Shown here: in pieces, positions 39,701-49,200 of the stretch | Position numbering within the stretch: position 1 is the first letter of the stretch | Layout: the number at the start of each line of letters is the position of its first letter | DNA from: Chaetorhynchus papuensis | Taxonomy: Eukaryota; Chordata; Aves; Passeriformes; Rhipiduridae | Assembly (NCBI GenBank): GCA_013396525.1 | Contig: VWYX01001295.1 | Coordinates: 124,001-188,000, forward strand | Direction: 5' to 3' | Length of the DNA: 64,000 nt | Program-made: the position numbers and the translations under genes | Notes under the pieces: generated by a model | The model's database searches: none | What the model was told of the DNA's origin: nothing | The model's input: only the letters and a program-made list of their open reading frames with translations

Positions 39701-42169
39701 CTAAGCCACACTCCAAAGAGAAAAATAAGTGAGCAGAGTGACAACTGGGGCTGGACCACATTGTCCTAGCACCATGTAAACCCAACACGTTATAACTGTA
39801 AAGTAAGAATTTATGTAAGAACTAAATGGGCTCACAAAACCTTAACTGCTTCTTTCTCTCTGGTATGTGCTATGACACATTTTTAATTACCTGAATTATG
39901 GGTTGGATTTTTTTCTTCAAGTGGACTCCCCACTAAAAGGTGTCAATGAGAGCAATTTAATTTGTTCTTACCCAATGTAAAATGCCAGTTGTATTTGTTG
40001 TACACCTTCCAGAACCTGTCCTGAAAAAAAGACATTCTGTGTACCTGCACCTTACTGCACTTTTAAGAGGGCCTTTTAAGCGCCTCAAACTTTAAAACCA
40101 AAATAAATTCAATGAGCTGGTGTTGTTTTGGGAGGAAATGAATGAGTTTAAAAGATTTAACAACCTCCACAGATAGAAAACTGAAGCACAGAGATATCAG
40201 AAGTTTACAGAGTCCCCTAATTTCTAAGTACCTAGCTCAGATCAGGCCTAGGGCCTGAATTTTTTCAGTGGTACTAGGGCATCTGCAATTCTCTTTAGCT
40301 TCAGATGGAGCTTTAGCTGCCCACCAGTTCCACAAATCAGGGCCTTGTTTCAAGCTGAATACCTGAAAAATGAAGCAGAAACAACTGGCTGGTCACTTAT
40401 GGAAACGGATAACATCACAGAGAAATTCTGTGAAGCTTCTAGTTTAAAGACCCAATTCCCCAGACTGCAGCCCACTACCACAAGGCCATCTTCTTTTCCC
40501 CAGGTCTGTGCCTCATTTGTGATTGACTTTGCTAATTTCCACAGTGAATAAAACAAGTGTCCTACAGACAATAGCCTAATTAGCCATCTATTTCTTGCAC
40601 TGGATACTTTATAATGGTGGTTATGTAGTGGCAGTCCTACTTTAAAAAAACCCCAAATGCTCAAAACAAATCAGATGAAGATTTTTTTTTTCCTGAAAGC
40701 TACTCTAACTCTTATCTTTGAGATATAAAATGATAACAAGCTGTGTGAAGCAGACGAAGCTATTTGCTCTCCTTGGTGGAAGAAGCTGAATTGAAATCCT
40801 CTGCCTTCCTGCCTCCTGACCGAAACAGATTCCAAAAAGCTCTAAGTATTTTCTTGCATGTCATGTTCTCAACACACAGAAATTTAGGAGAATATGGCAA
40901 CATCCATGCTGTCTTCCAGGAGAAAAAACAAACACTTGAACAATTAAACACTAATTTTAAAAAAAGCGCTGGTGAGACCTTCATTTATTGCTTGCATATA
41001 AAAAGTAGTCATGAGATAAGAGGTCTGAAAATGTTCACTGCATCTTCTCACAGCAACTTCCAGTCAGGACTTCCCCTCAAACTTACATTCCCGAAATGGC
41101 AAATGCTGAGGCCTTCACGTGGTACAGGGCACTGAAGTTGTTCCTACTTCTACAGCACAGACCACCTAAGTGAGAACCAGAGGAACGCAACAAGTCCCTG
41201 CTGCACTGTGTGACAGAAAGACACCAAGACAGGTAATAGTTCTACATACACTGAAACCTTACTACTGTTCCTTTAAAAAAATTGTTTCTAAACACCTTTT
41301 GCTAAAAAGGTGCTAAATATTTTTCAAGTTTTTAGTACAGAAGAGTCAGAAGAGCTAATTAAGTTTTAAAGGGAGCCACATATTCCATTTTCTCTACAAA
41401 AGATAAACCTGTGTGTAATTTCTATGTGGCTACAGTGCAACCAAAAGGGAACCAAACCCAAGAAAACCCAAACTACAAATATATTTGAGAATGAAGACAC
41501 TCTGGAGCTCCACTCTGGAGCTGCAGCTCTCATTGCAAGCTGTTAGAGAGGGGTAAATTCACAGTGACAGAAGAGAAGCCAACCCAGCCTGTCTCGGCCT
41601 GGGGCCTGAGATGTCCTGATGTTAATCGGGGCTAAGCCTCGTCTGTATGGCTGCGTTTATACTGATGGCTGAAGGGAGGAGGGGGAATGCAGACAAGGAC
41701 CTGGATCGGCCCTGGGAGACCCCCGCTGGCGCCGGGGGACGTAAACCCACTGCTGCCCAGCGCCTCACGCCAGTCATGCACCGGCGGGGGGAAGCCACCT
41801 GCCCTGAGGGCTGCTCCTGGGCACAGACTCCGGCCTCCTTTCCCAGCCGAGCCGCGCACCCCGCCAGAGCCCCCGGGCTGGCTTTGGGGGCCGGGTCCCG
41901 CTGGCCTCAGCCTGCAGGCCCCCCCGGAGGAGGCCCCCCCTGCGCCCGCCCTCCTGCGGGCCCCGCGGTCGGTCCGGGCCCGTCCCGATGGAGCCGGGCC
42001 GCGGGCAGCGGGAGCGGGGAGGGGGCCGGGCTTCACCTCGGGCCGTCTCGGTCGGGTAGAGCTTCTGCGCCTTGCCCAGGAAGCGGAGGGCGCGGTCGCG
42101 GTTCCCGGCCTCCAGCGCCTCCCGCGCGATCCCGATGCACTTCTCGGCCTCGTCCCGGTTCCCCTCCAT
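18795..42169 (-). CDS. DNAJB14: DNAJB14, ER-membrane Hsp40 co-chaperone
   Basis: Eight coding exons on the minus strand: 42037-42169, 36225-36399, 26482-26627, 23266-23451, 22818-22912, 22026-22135, 20607-20779 and 18795-18919 with stop TGA. All junctions are GT-AG and the phases close over 1143 bp, giving 380 residues against 379 in human. Residues 1-44 (MEGNRDEAEKC...) form the conserved N-terminal helical segment. The J domain spans about 108-173, with the catalytic HPD at 137-139 (KFHPDKNHAPGA). A Gly/Phe-containing region (RFNFHRG, FFGGAFPTG) follows. One hydrophobic membrane segment (about 248-271, MPIIVLIFVSLLSQL) precedes the luminal DUF1977 tail ending TSLYRGG. From family knowledge, it is a type III membrane protein with its J domain in the cytosol; it stimulates Hsc70 in ER-associated degradation and, with DNAJB12, helps fold some ion channels and supports SV40 membrane penetration. 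Identification is secure. Confidence 0.97.
20200..20224. repeat. (TTTA)n microsatellite
   Basis: Five to six tandem TTTA units in DNAJB14 intron 7. Confidence 0.9.
22415..22474. repeat. 18-bp tandem repeat, three copies
   Basis: The unit ATACAGTGATATGTGATT occurs three times head to tail without mismatch (22415-22432, 22433-22450, 22451-22468), followed by a partial ATACAG. It lies in DNAJB14 intron 5, between coding exons 5 and 6. Confidence 0.95.
30935..30999. repeat. 35-bp-period tandem duplication, two copies
   Basis: A 30-bp segment starting CTACAAAATGATGTGATCCT occurs at 30935-30964 and again at 30970-30999 without mismatch, separated by CGTGC. Confidence 0.9.
34848..34871. repeat. 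(CAAA)n microsatellite
   Basis: About six tandem CAAA units in DNAJB14 intron 2. Confidence 0.9.
36400..42036 (-). other. DNAJB14: DNAJB14 intron 1 (5.6 kb): nothing recognised
   Basis: AT-rich sequence between coding exons 1 and 2 with no recognisable transposon, RNA gene or nested exon. Its 5' end passes into the DNAJB14 CpG island at about 41.6 kb. Confidence 0.6.
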
Positions 42170-42560
42170 GGGCTTCTCCTTCCGCCGCCTCCGCCCGCCG
42201 CAGCGCAGAGAGAAGGGGCCCGAAGCCAGAGCGGAGGCGGGCGGGGCGGAGGGGCCGAGAGCGGCGAGGGGCGTCAGGCGGGGCTCCGCTCACTCCGCAG
42301 GGCTCATCCCGCCGCTGCCCCGGCGCTGCCGCAGCCCCAGCGCGGCGCTCGCACCGGCGCCAGCCCGGCCGCCCCTTCCGGGCCCCGCCGCGCATGCGCC
42401 GCCCCGCCCGCCCGGGGCTCCGCCGCTGCCCGGCCTGGAGCGGATGGAAGGGCCGGGAGCGACGGGATCGTCCCAGCCGGGAGCGCAGCCGCCCGCACGC
42501 ACGGCCCCGGGAGGGAGCCGGCTGCGATGGAAAAGTACCGTGCGCGCTGCCGCAGCACTG
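41690..42560. promoter_or_regulatory. DNAJB14: CpG island / promoter of DNAJB14
   Basis: A dense GC/CpG block surrounds DNAJB14 exon 1 and its upstream region. The 300-codon-plus open frames on the plus strand and several on the minus strand are composition artefacts dominated by Pro, Ala, Arg and Gly. No TATA box is evident. Confidence 0.8.
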
Positions 42561-42599
42561 CGGCCCCGCACAGAAGTGAGAGGAGCCCACGCGATGCCC

Positions 42600-43560
42600 C
42601 TGATTTCCGTGCCCTGGCTATGCCTTAAAGTATTCATTAGCTCCTCGTAACGGCTCACTGTAATTAGTGACATCAATTACAGCCCGGCAAGGACTGCTTA
42701 GCCGCGAAGGAAGCACTCGGGTGCTGATCCAGGGAAGCACCGCAGCGCCAGAGGAGTGCAGTTAGCACAGGTCTAGCCAGTGTCTCCGATCTAGGTCACT
42801 GCCTTCCAGCTACAGTGCTGCAGCAGAGATTATTGCCTGCAAGAGCTGAGGGACACACAAGAGCCTGGTCACAGCAGAAGCATCTCCATTTGCAGTATTT
42901 CACTGCTGAATGCAGTTCTGGAAGGCAGGGAGCTTGCTGCCTCCAGCCACACACAGTAACCATTCCCTTCCACCTCAACGAAAGCAGGTTTCCCTTACGA
43001 CAGCAACCAGCACGGCTTTGCTCTACGAAACCAACTGGCAGAAGTGAAGGTGTGCCCAGAACCCCCTGTAATCCACTGCTACTGAGGATTCTACTGCATG
43101 GGACAATTTAAAGGCTGCTGCAGTACTGCCCCTGCTTTCATGGATGTCTGTCCAGAGCTTTCGTAAGCTAAAACAGTAAGAGGGGCCAAGCCCTAACATG
43201 AAGTATGGAATTTCATTATCCCTTCAGCTTATCTTACCCTCCCTCCAAGACAGAACCTTTTGCTCTGTGAAGGCTGACGCTGAGCATTACTGGCCTTAAA
43301 TAGCATCATCAGCCTTTTATCTGCCCGGCTAAAGACAACTTCAGCACAGGACACAGTAGAATCAGTTGGGAAGAATGTAACTTTACAGGTCAAAGCCCTG
43401 TGCCCTTTCACTGCATTGTATTTACTAACTGCAGTATTCTCAGACTGCATTTTGAGATGCCCCGAGACCAGAAGAAAGGGTTGTTAGTTACATGCTCTTG
43501 GAACAACTTCCAAGAGCTGCACAGTGGAGACCACATGTTTTCCAGTTAGTGGAGAAGAGA
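42600..43560. other. Intergenic DNAJB14-H2AZ1
   Basis: About 1 kb lies between the DNAJB14 CpG island and the H2AZ1 poly(A) signal. No gene, repeat or RNA was recognised. Confidence 0.6.
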
Positions 43561-43581
43561 CAAATCACTCTTGACGTAACA

Positions 43582-43587
43582 TTTATT
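43582..43587 (-). terminator. H2AZ1: Candidate poly(A) signal of H2AZ1
   Basis: TTTATT on the plus strand reads AATAAA on the minus strand, about 310 nt after the H2AZ1 stop. That makes a compact 3'UTR (about 43562-43896), in keeping with a polyadenylated replacement-histone mRNA. I saw no histone stem-loop, but did not search exhaustively. Confidence 0.65.
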
Positions 43588-43896
43588 ATTTCCACTCTAG
43601 TAGATGAAAAGTCTGTACAAAACCAAACATTTCCTTTACTTAAACCAATCTAAAAACAGTCAGCTCAATTACAACCCACTACAAACACAATAGCTTCTTT
43701 GAAGCCATGGTAACACTTAAATACGGTTAAGACTTCAATGCAGAAATTTGGTTTGTTAGAAAGCTCAAGAGAGCTTTAGCTTCTCAAAGTTAAAAAAAGG
43801 CAAAATCGTGTTTCACAGATACAGTCCACTGGAATCACCAACACTGGACAAATTAAGTACTTCGAGTCCTGAGATAACAAGGAATCCTGGTATCCT

Positions 43897-45617
43897 TTAC
43901 ACAGTCTTCTGTTGTCCTTTCTTGCCAATGAGGGACTTGTGGATATGTGGTATTACACCTAAGAAAGAACAACAATTAAGACCATGCTATTTCTGTTCAA
44001 CGATTTTCCTAAACTTCATGCTTCAAATAAAATGACAGTACTAAGGAACTTTGAGTCTGTGACAGTTCATGCCACCCAAGTACCCACAATCAGCAAGCAA
44101 TTGACATACCACCACCAGCAATTGTTGCCTTGATCAGAGAATCCAGCTCCTCATCTCCTCTAATGGCAAGCTGCAAGTGACGGGGAGTGATACGCTTCAC
44201 CTTCAAGTCTTTGGATGCATTTCCTGCCAGCTCCAGGACCTGAGAAAGACCATTTTTCATCAGTTACACAATCAAGTGAGACCAACTGCACAGTCTTGGA
44301 TGTTTAATTCTCTGTTACAAATACAGTGTCATTGCTGGTGACACCAAGAGAGCACACAGTGTCTCTTTTGAAAAGGTTCCTCCTTTGGAACTCTGAATTT
44401 AGTTTTCCCAATAACAGAGTGTTTTACAGCAGGTATGACATGCTGTAATAGCCCGTTTTAGAAGTTACTTCACACACTGCATTTTCCCTACAACTCACAG
44501 TGCAAGATTTGCACAAAATGCAAAGGATTTATATTTCATGGTCTTCTGATGATGCATGCACTTAAAACTGTCTCAAAGCACACGGAGAGCTCACAACCCA
44601 ATCCTAACTGTCAGGTACAGTAGGCTCTGGTCATTATGCCATTTGGGAGTTGACCAACGTGTTTGCACCCCTTGCAGGAATTTTACCTCAGCTGTCAGGT
44701 ACTCCAGGATTGCAGCACTATACACAGCAGCTGTGGCTCCTACACGCCCATGGCTGGTTGTCCTAGACTTCAGGTGCCTATGGATGCGGCCAACAGGGAA
44801 CTGGAAAATAAGACAAGTATGAACAGGCTGTGACAACAGAAAGCCTCTGCACAAAACCACATTTGGGGCAGCAGAATCCCAGTAGCAGAAGCACAGGCTG
44901 CATTTCAAAACTTGAGAATCCACTTAAGACACTGCATGCCAAACTCACATCAGCAACTTCACAACTGTCAGCACAAGCAGTAGCAATGGCCACAAGGGAA
45001 TTATTTTCCCACCCGTACAGATATGCAAATGTCTATAACCGGTCGGGTGTTGTAACATCTGGTTTACGATCCTTATATCATTCCAGACAACAGGCAGACA
45101 GCAGAGTGTGAAGGTTTCACACTGTACAAACAGATGGAAGGCCAGCCTGACTGTCACTCATCCGTGCCCCAGCCCCTGCTCACCTGCAATCCAGCCCGTT
45201 GAGAACGGGAAACTGCTTTGGTCTTGGTCTTCCCGGAGTCCTTCCCAGCTTTCCCGCCAGCCTGGCAATGCCAAGAGAACAGCAGGAGATGACGTCCGCC
45301 TCCGCGCACGCACCCCGCCCCCGCCACCCCCACCCCGCGCACAACGGCACGCGCGGATGCCAGGCGCATGCGCGCTGCCCGCCGCACCGCGCGGCACAGG
45401 CCTCTCCCCACGCGCATGCGCGGCCGCCGCTCCCCGTCCCCGGGGCGCTAGTGCGCGTGCGACCACCCCCCAACATCGCCTCCGCCCTCCCCCCCACTAA
45501 GCCCGCGCGTTCCCCTCCTACCCCACCGTCAGCAGCGGCACGGCACAGCACAGCACCACCCCGGCCCAAGCCACGGCCGCCTGCCCCCCCCGAGCGGCCC
45601 CCGCGACTCCTCACCAT
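43897..45617 (-). CDS. H2AZ1: Histone H2A.Z (H2AZ1/H2AFZ)
   Basis: Five coding exons on the minus strand: 45615-45617 (the ATG alone), 45184-45261, 44687-44800, 44110-44239 and 43897-43958 with stop TAA. All introns are GT-AG and the frame closes over 387 bp, giving 128 residues, the human length. The product reads MAGGKAGKDSGKTKTKAVSR, then RAGLQFPVGRIHRHLKSRTT, SHGRVGATAAVYSAAILEYL and RGDEELDSLIKATIAGGGVI, ending GKKGQQKTV. The histone fold, extended acidic patch (DEELDSL) and H2A.Z-specific C-terminal docking region are all present. Introns plus a poly(A) signal mark it as a replication-independent variant gene. From family knowledge, H2A.Z is deposited by SRCAP/p400 at promoters and regulates transcription. 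The N-tail has Thr at residue 13 where the human H2AZ1 I recall has Ala. The paralogue H2AZ2 is less likely given Thr15 and the synteny. Confidence 0.97.
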
Positions 45618-45755
45618 AGCGAACCGGAGCGCAGTGTCGCGCAAGGGAAGGCGGAGGCAGAGAGCGTCCCGCACGCACCAAGCCCGGACGACAGCACCAA
45701 CCTACCCCAACCCGCCGCGATTCAAACTGCGCCCGCTCCCGCCTTCCCCCGGCCC

Positions 45756-45761
45756 TTTATA
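45756..45761 (-). promoter_or_regulatory. H2AZ1: TATA box of H2AZ1
   Basis: The minus strand reads ATATAAAGGGCC here, about 140 bp upstream of the ATG. With a usual spacing of about 30 bp the start site would lie near 45725-45730, leaving a 5' leader of about 110 nt. TATA-containing H2A.Z promoters are known. Confidence 0.75.
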
Positions 45762-45806
45762 TCCGCACCGCACGGCCGCATCCGGGAACCCCGGCCTCGC
45801 CGCCAG

Positions 45807-45853
45807 CCAATGGCCGCGGGCGGGGCGGCCGCTCTGCCCCAGCGACAACCAAT
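45807..45853 (-). promoter_or_regulatory. H2AZ1: Two CCAAT boxes upstream of H2AZ1
   Basis: CCAAT at 45807-45811 and again at 45849-45853 on the plus strand, each followed by GGC, i.e. inverted (ATTGG) relative to H2AZ1. They are 42 bp apart and about 50 and 90 bp upstream of the TATA box, a typical NF-Y arrangement for histone-variant promoters. Confidence 0.7.
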
Positions 45854-46186
45854 GGCGATGTGGGGCGGGGCCGGCCGCGTGACGCGGGCAGCGGGAGAGG
45901 CCCCGCCCCCATTTAAAGAGACAGGCGGGCTGAGGGGGTGTCGTGGTCGTGTCACCCCCGGTGTGGGGGCTTCTCCAGCTTCTGCTCCCTCACAGGCGCC
46001 GGCGGCCTGTGCTGGGGATGGGGCTCCGTGGGGTCACCGGTGGGAGAGGCCCTGCCGAGAGTCACTCCACTCAGTTACCCGGGGTTCTGTATCGCCAAGT
46101 CTGGCTCCGAGCCTCGCCTGTGTACTCGGAGCCTTCTTTCCGCAATGGAGTTAATTGGCTTCGTGAGCAAAGCGCCCCAGGAGCAG

Positions 46187-46211
46187 CCTGAAGGAGATTA
46201 TCTCCTTCAGG
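46187..46211. repeat. Perfect 25-bp palindrome
   Basis: CCTGAAGGAGAT, one T, then ATCTCCTTCAGG: two perfect 12-bp arms around a single base. It lies about 430 bp upstream of the H2AZ1 TATA box. Confidence 0.95.
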
Positions 46212-49200
46212 GTTTGGGATGAGGGGCTCTTAGGCGTTGCCGAGGACACGAGGCTGCCCAGGGGCGTCGAATAAAGCTCGCATCAACTCTTCAGGATTCC
46301 GGGGGTGGGGAGTGCCAACATTTACACACGTGCTCTGATTTTTATTTTTACCTCTATCTTAAGCAGGGGATGCACCAATACCTAGGGCCACCCAGCCTCA
46401 GACTCCTTTGTGGCGCCAGATATTTCACAAACTACAGTTAAAAGTAGTTTATCATGAATTCTGTTCCAAGTGTAACAATTAATGCAGTGCAAATTTCCTC
46501 ACCTTGGGCACTTCGAATCCCTGCCTGTGTTTCCCTAAAATGAAGCCTTAACCTCCTTGGTTTTTCGGGGTGCCATTTTCAGTACGTTATCATTTAACCT
46601 CAGAGTTCAGCTGAGGGTGTTCTTGGTTAATCCAATTCTTTCAGCTTCAAAAATGTAACAATTCACTGTGGTCTTCGAGAACACTGTAAGTCCGTGTTAT
46701 CTGAGCTATTTGCTGTTCGTTTGTGAGCATGCAATGAGCTCAGGGAGAAACCCTGGCCCTTAGATGGCTGAATAGCTCTTTAGAGGGAAGACGAGCTGGA
46801 TCCGTCATGCACTTTACCAATCTGATTCCAAACCCACCACTTCAGTAGGTGTAGCTTGTATTTCCTCTACCTTGATATTGAAGGTTCCTGAGCACAATGA
46901 ATACTCTTACAGCCAGGTATTTAAAGGGAGGTAGAGCTGAGGGCATAAAGTTCTCATGAGAATTCTGTCCTCGCCATAACTTTTCCACTTCTTTCAGGTC
47001 TACAACAATCAAAATACTTTAAGAAGCTTTAAGACAGGAGGATATGTGCTGATCCCTAGAGCTTCACTTAAAGGTCTTTCAGGCTGTTCACGGAACCAGT
47101 AAAGATTTAAAACTTTTTGGCTCTTCTTCTCCAAAGTCTGACTGCAAATACTTGGTGCCCTGGCTACAAAGGACCCTTTGCTTGAATCTCTTGGCAGCCT
47201 AAGGCCATATCATCCGTGCCTTCAACACCCAGTTTCAGTTCAGGCATTTAGTCCCAGCTGCTATCGCCTCAGGATGGGGAGACCTACTTCCAGGCACATT
47301 CACAGAGAGGCAGGACTGAATTGAGAGCAGACACTCCTACATGCAGGGATCTGGCAGTTTGTTTTTATGTAACTGTCTGGTGCTTCTGTCTATTTGAAGC
47401 ATCAGTTGTTTATATTCTCCTTCAGCAAGAAAGAAGATAAGAGGGTTTGAAGGATTTTGGGTTTTTTTCTAAAGTTTAAAAACAAACCTCAAGATTTTAC
47501 AAAAGTCTGCAGAAGTTAAGATTTCATTCAATATGCTGTTTAAAAACTATTTCTATTCAAAATCAAGATTTCATTTGCCCTTTACCTTGCAGGAAAAGGG
47601 AGCCAAGTTGCAGGCCATAAGACCCCCGTGGAACACCATTCAAGACGTAGGAAGAAGAAGAAAGTTCTTTTTCTCTTTGGTTTCTGTCCGCAGAAGTGCT
47701 AGGAAGAGGAACAAAAAGGCCTCCTGTGAGATGGAGATAATCCCTGCCACGGCCATTCCTTGGTTCACACGTGAGCTTTCCCGACGTCTCCCTTTGGCTG
47801 CACGCTCTCAGCTGCTCGGAGCTCCTTACAGCTGGGATTACGCAGGCAAGGCAGCCAAACACCAAAGGTTAAGCAAAAGCAAGGATGTGTATTTACCATA
47901 CAGATCGGGTTAGGGACGTGCCAGGCAGAGTATGTGAAACTAGCCTCAGATCACCCTATGCCAGCTAACAAGACTCTCTCTCAAGCACAACCTGAACTCC
48001 CCTCTCTGCTATTCAAAGAGATAAATTGAAACAAACGTAGGTATGCAGGAACAATCCCAAAGCAGCTTCAGACCCAGCTGTTGGCGCAAATAACTCAACC
48101 TCAATCCCACATGCACAAAAGGAGCCAAAGGGAGCACTTAACCACCTCCGTCTTCCTGATGGTATTTGTACCTGAAGCCTATCACCAGGTGTCTGTCTGT
48201 TCCCTTTGAAGGCCACAGCGGTGAAGGGCTTTGCATCACTTACCCAGCCCTTGTGCTCCTGCTTTATGACTACGAAGTTTTTCTGGTGTTTCTCATGACA
48301 GATGCTGTGTCGGCGCTGAAGTGCTCCTGTGTTGGGCAGCCTGTGCCTGACCTGCTGTGGCTGCAGCCCCTCCCTCGCACGCAGCCCAGCAGAGAGGCCG
48401 CTGCTGTGTTATCCCGGACCACAGCACTTCCCGCCTGCCCCGGGAAGCCGGGTGGCTTTGCTGGTGCCCTGCCTGGGCCGGCTTGGGGCAGGTCCTTGCT
48501 GAGAGGCTGTCAGCCTTGCGGTGTGAGCTCCTGGGTTGTGCCTGAAGGACCTTCAGCCACCTGCCTACATTCTCAGACCTTAGGAGAACTGGGGTGTTAG
48601 TGTTGCTTTCTTTTCTACTCTGCCTGCTACTTGGTAATATTTCCTTGGAAAAAAGCACTTATTCCCAGTTGCCTCCAAAATAGAAACACATTTTCTAAAG
48701 CATGTACTACTTCTCACCCCTCACTATGAACATTATATTATTTGGACTTGCTTGAATTCATTTTTTTCAGCATCTGAGTTTCTGCAGAAGTGGTGGAGAT
48801 CATCTTTAGTAGACTGATGAAGCTTTTCCCAGAAAGCTCTTTGTACCACACCCTTCAGAACTATACAGTTTCTGGATCCCGCACAAGTTTAAGTGGAAGA
48901 TACATGTCTAGGTGCTCAGTTCTGCCATGGTATTCACAGGACACAAATCTGGATATTTGTGGAACTTCAAAAGCCAGGCAGCAGAAAGTATTTGAGAAAT
49001 TATTTTTTTTTAGGTGACAGCTACTCAGTTTAGTTTTTAGTATACAGTTTTTAGTCAGAGGTTTTAGCATGCCAAGCTTTGAACTAACTCCCCTTAGGTG
49101 ACTAATATAGTTTGTTAGGGGCTTTTTAAGTCACCACTTAAATGAATTGAGGCTCTAGTTTTTGTGGTGAGATGAATTCCAGTATGACTTGTATTTGCCC

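Larger units (their letters stand above)
45180..45960. promoter_or_regulatory. H2AZ1: CpG island covering H2AZ1 exons 1-2 and promoter
   Basis: A GC- and CpG-dense block that includes intron 1 of H2AZ1, the first exon, the TATA/CCAAT promoter and adjacent upstream sequence. The 227-codon plus-strand open frame at 45199-45882 is an artefact of base composition. Confidence 0.8.

Noticed and set aside
41632..42676. Open frames of 300-plus codons on the plus strand
   Set aside because: They are composition artefacts of the DNAJB14 CpG island and antisense to its first exon.
44591..44923. 110-codon minus-strand frame with histone-fold sequence as a separate histone pseudogene
   Set aside because: It is H2AZ1 coding exon 3 with intron read-through on both sides; the spliced gene is intact.
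45108..46154. Plus-strand open frames upstream of and across H2AZ1 exon 1
   Set aside because: Low-complexity Pro/Ala/Arg translations of the H2AZ1 CpG island; no domain or splice support.
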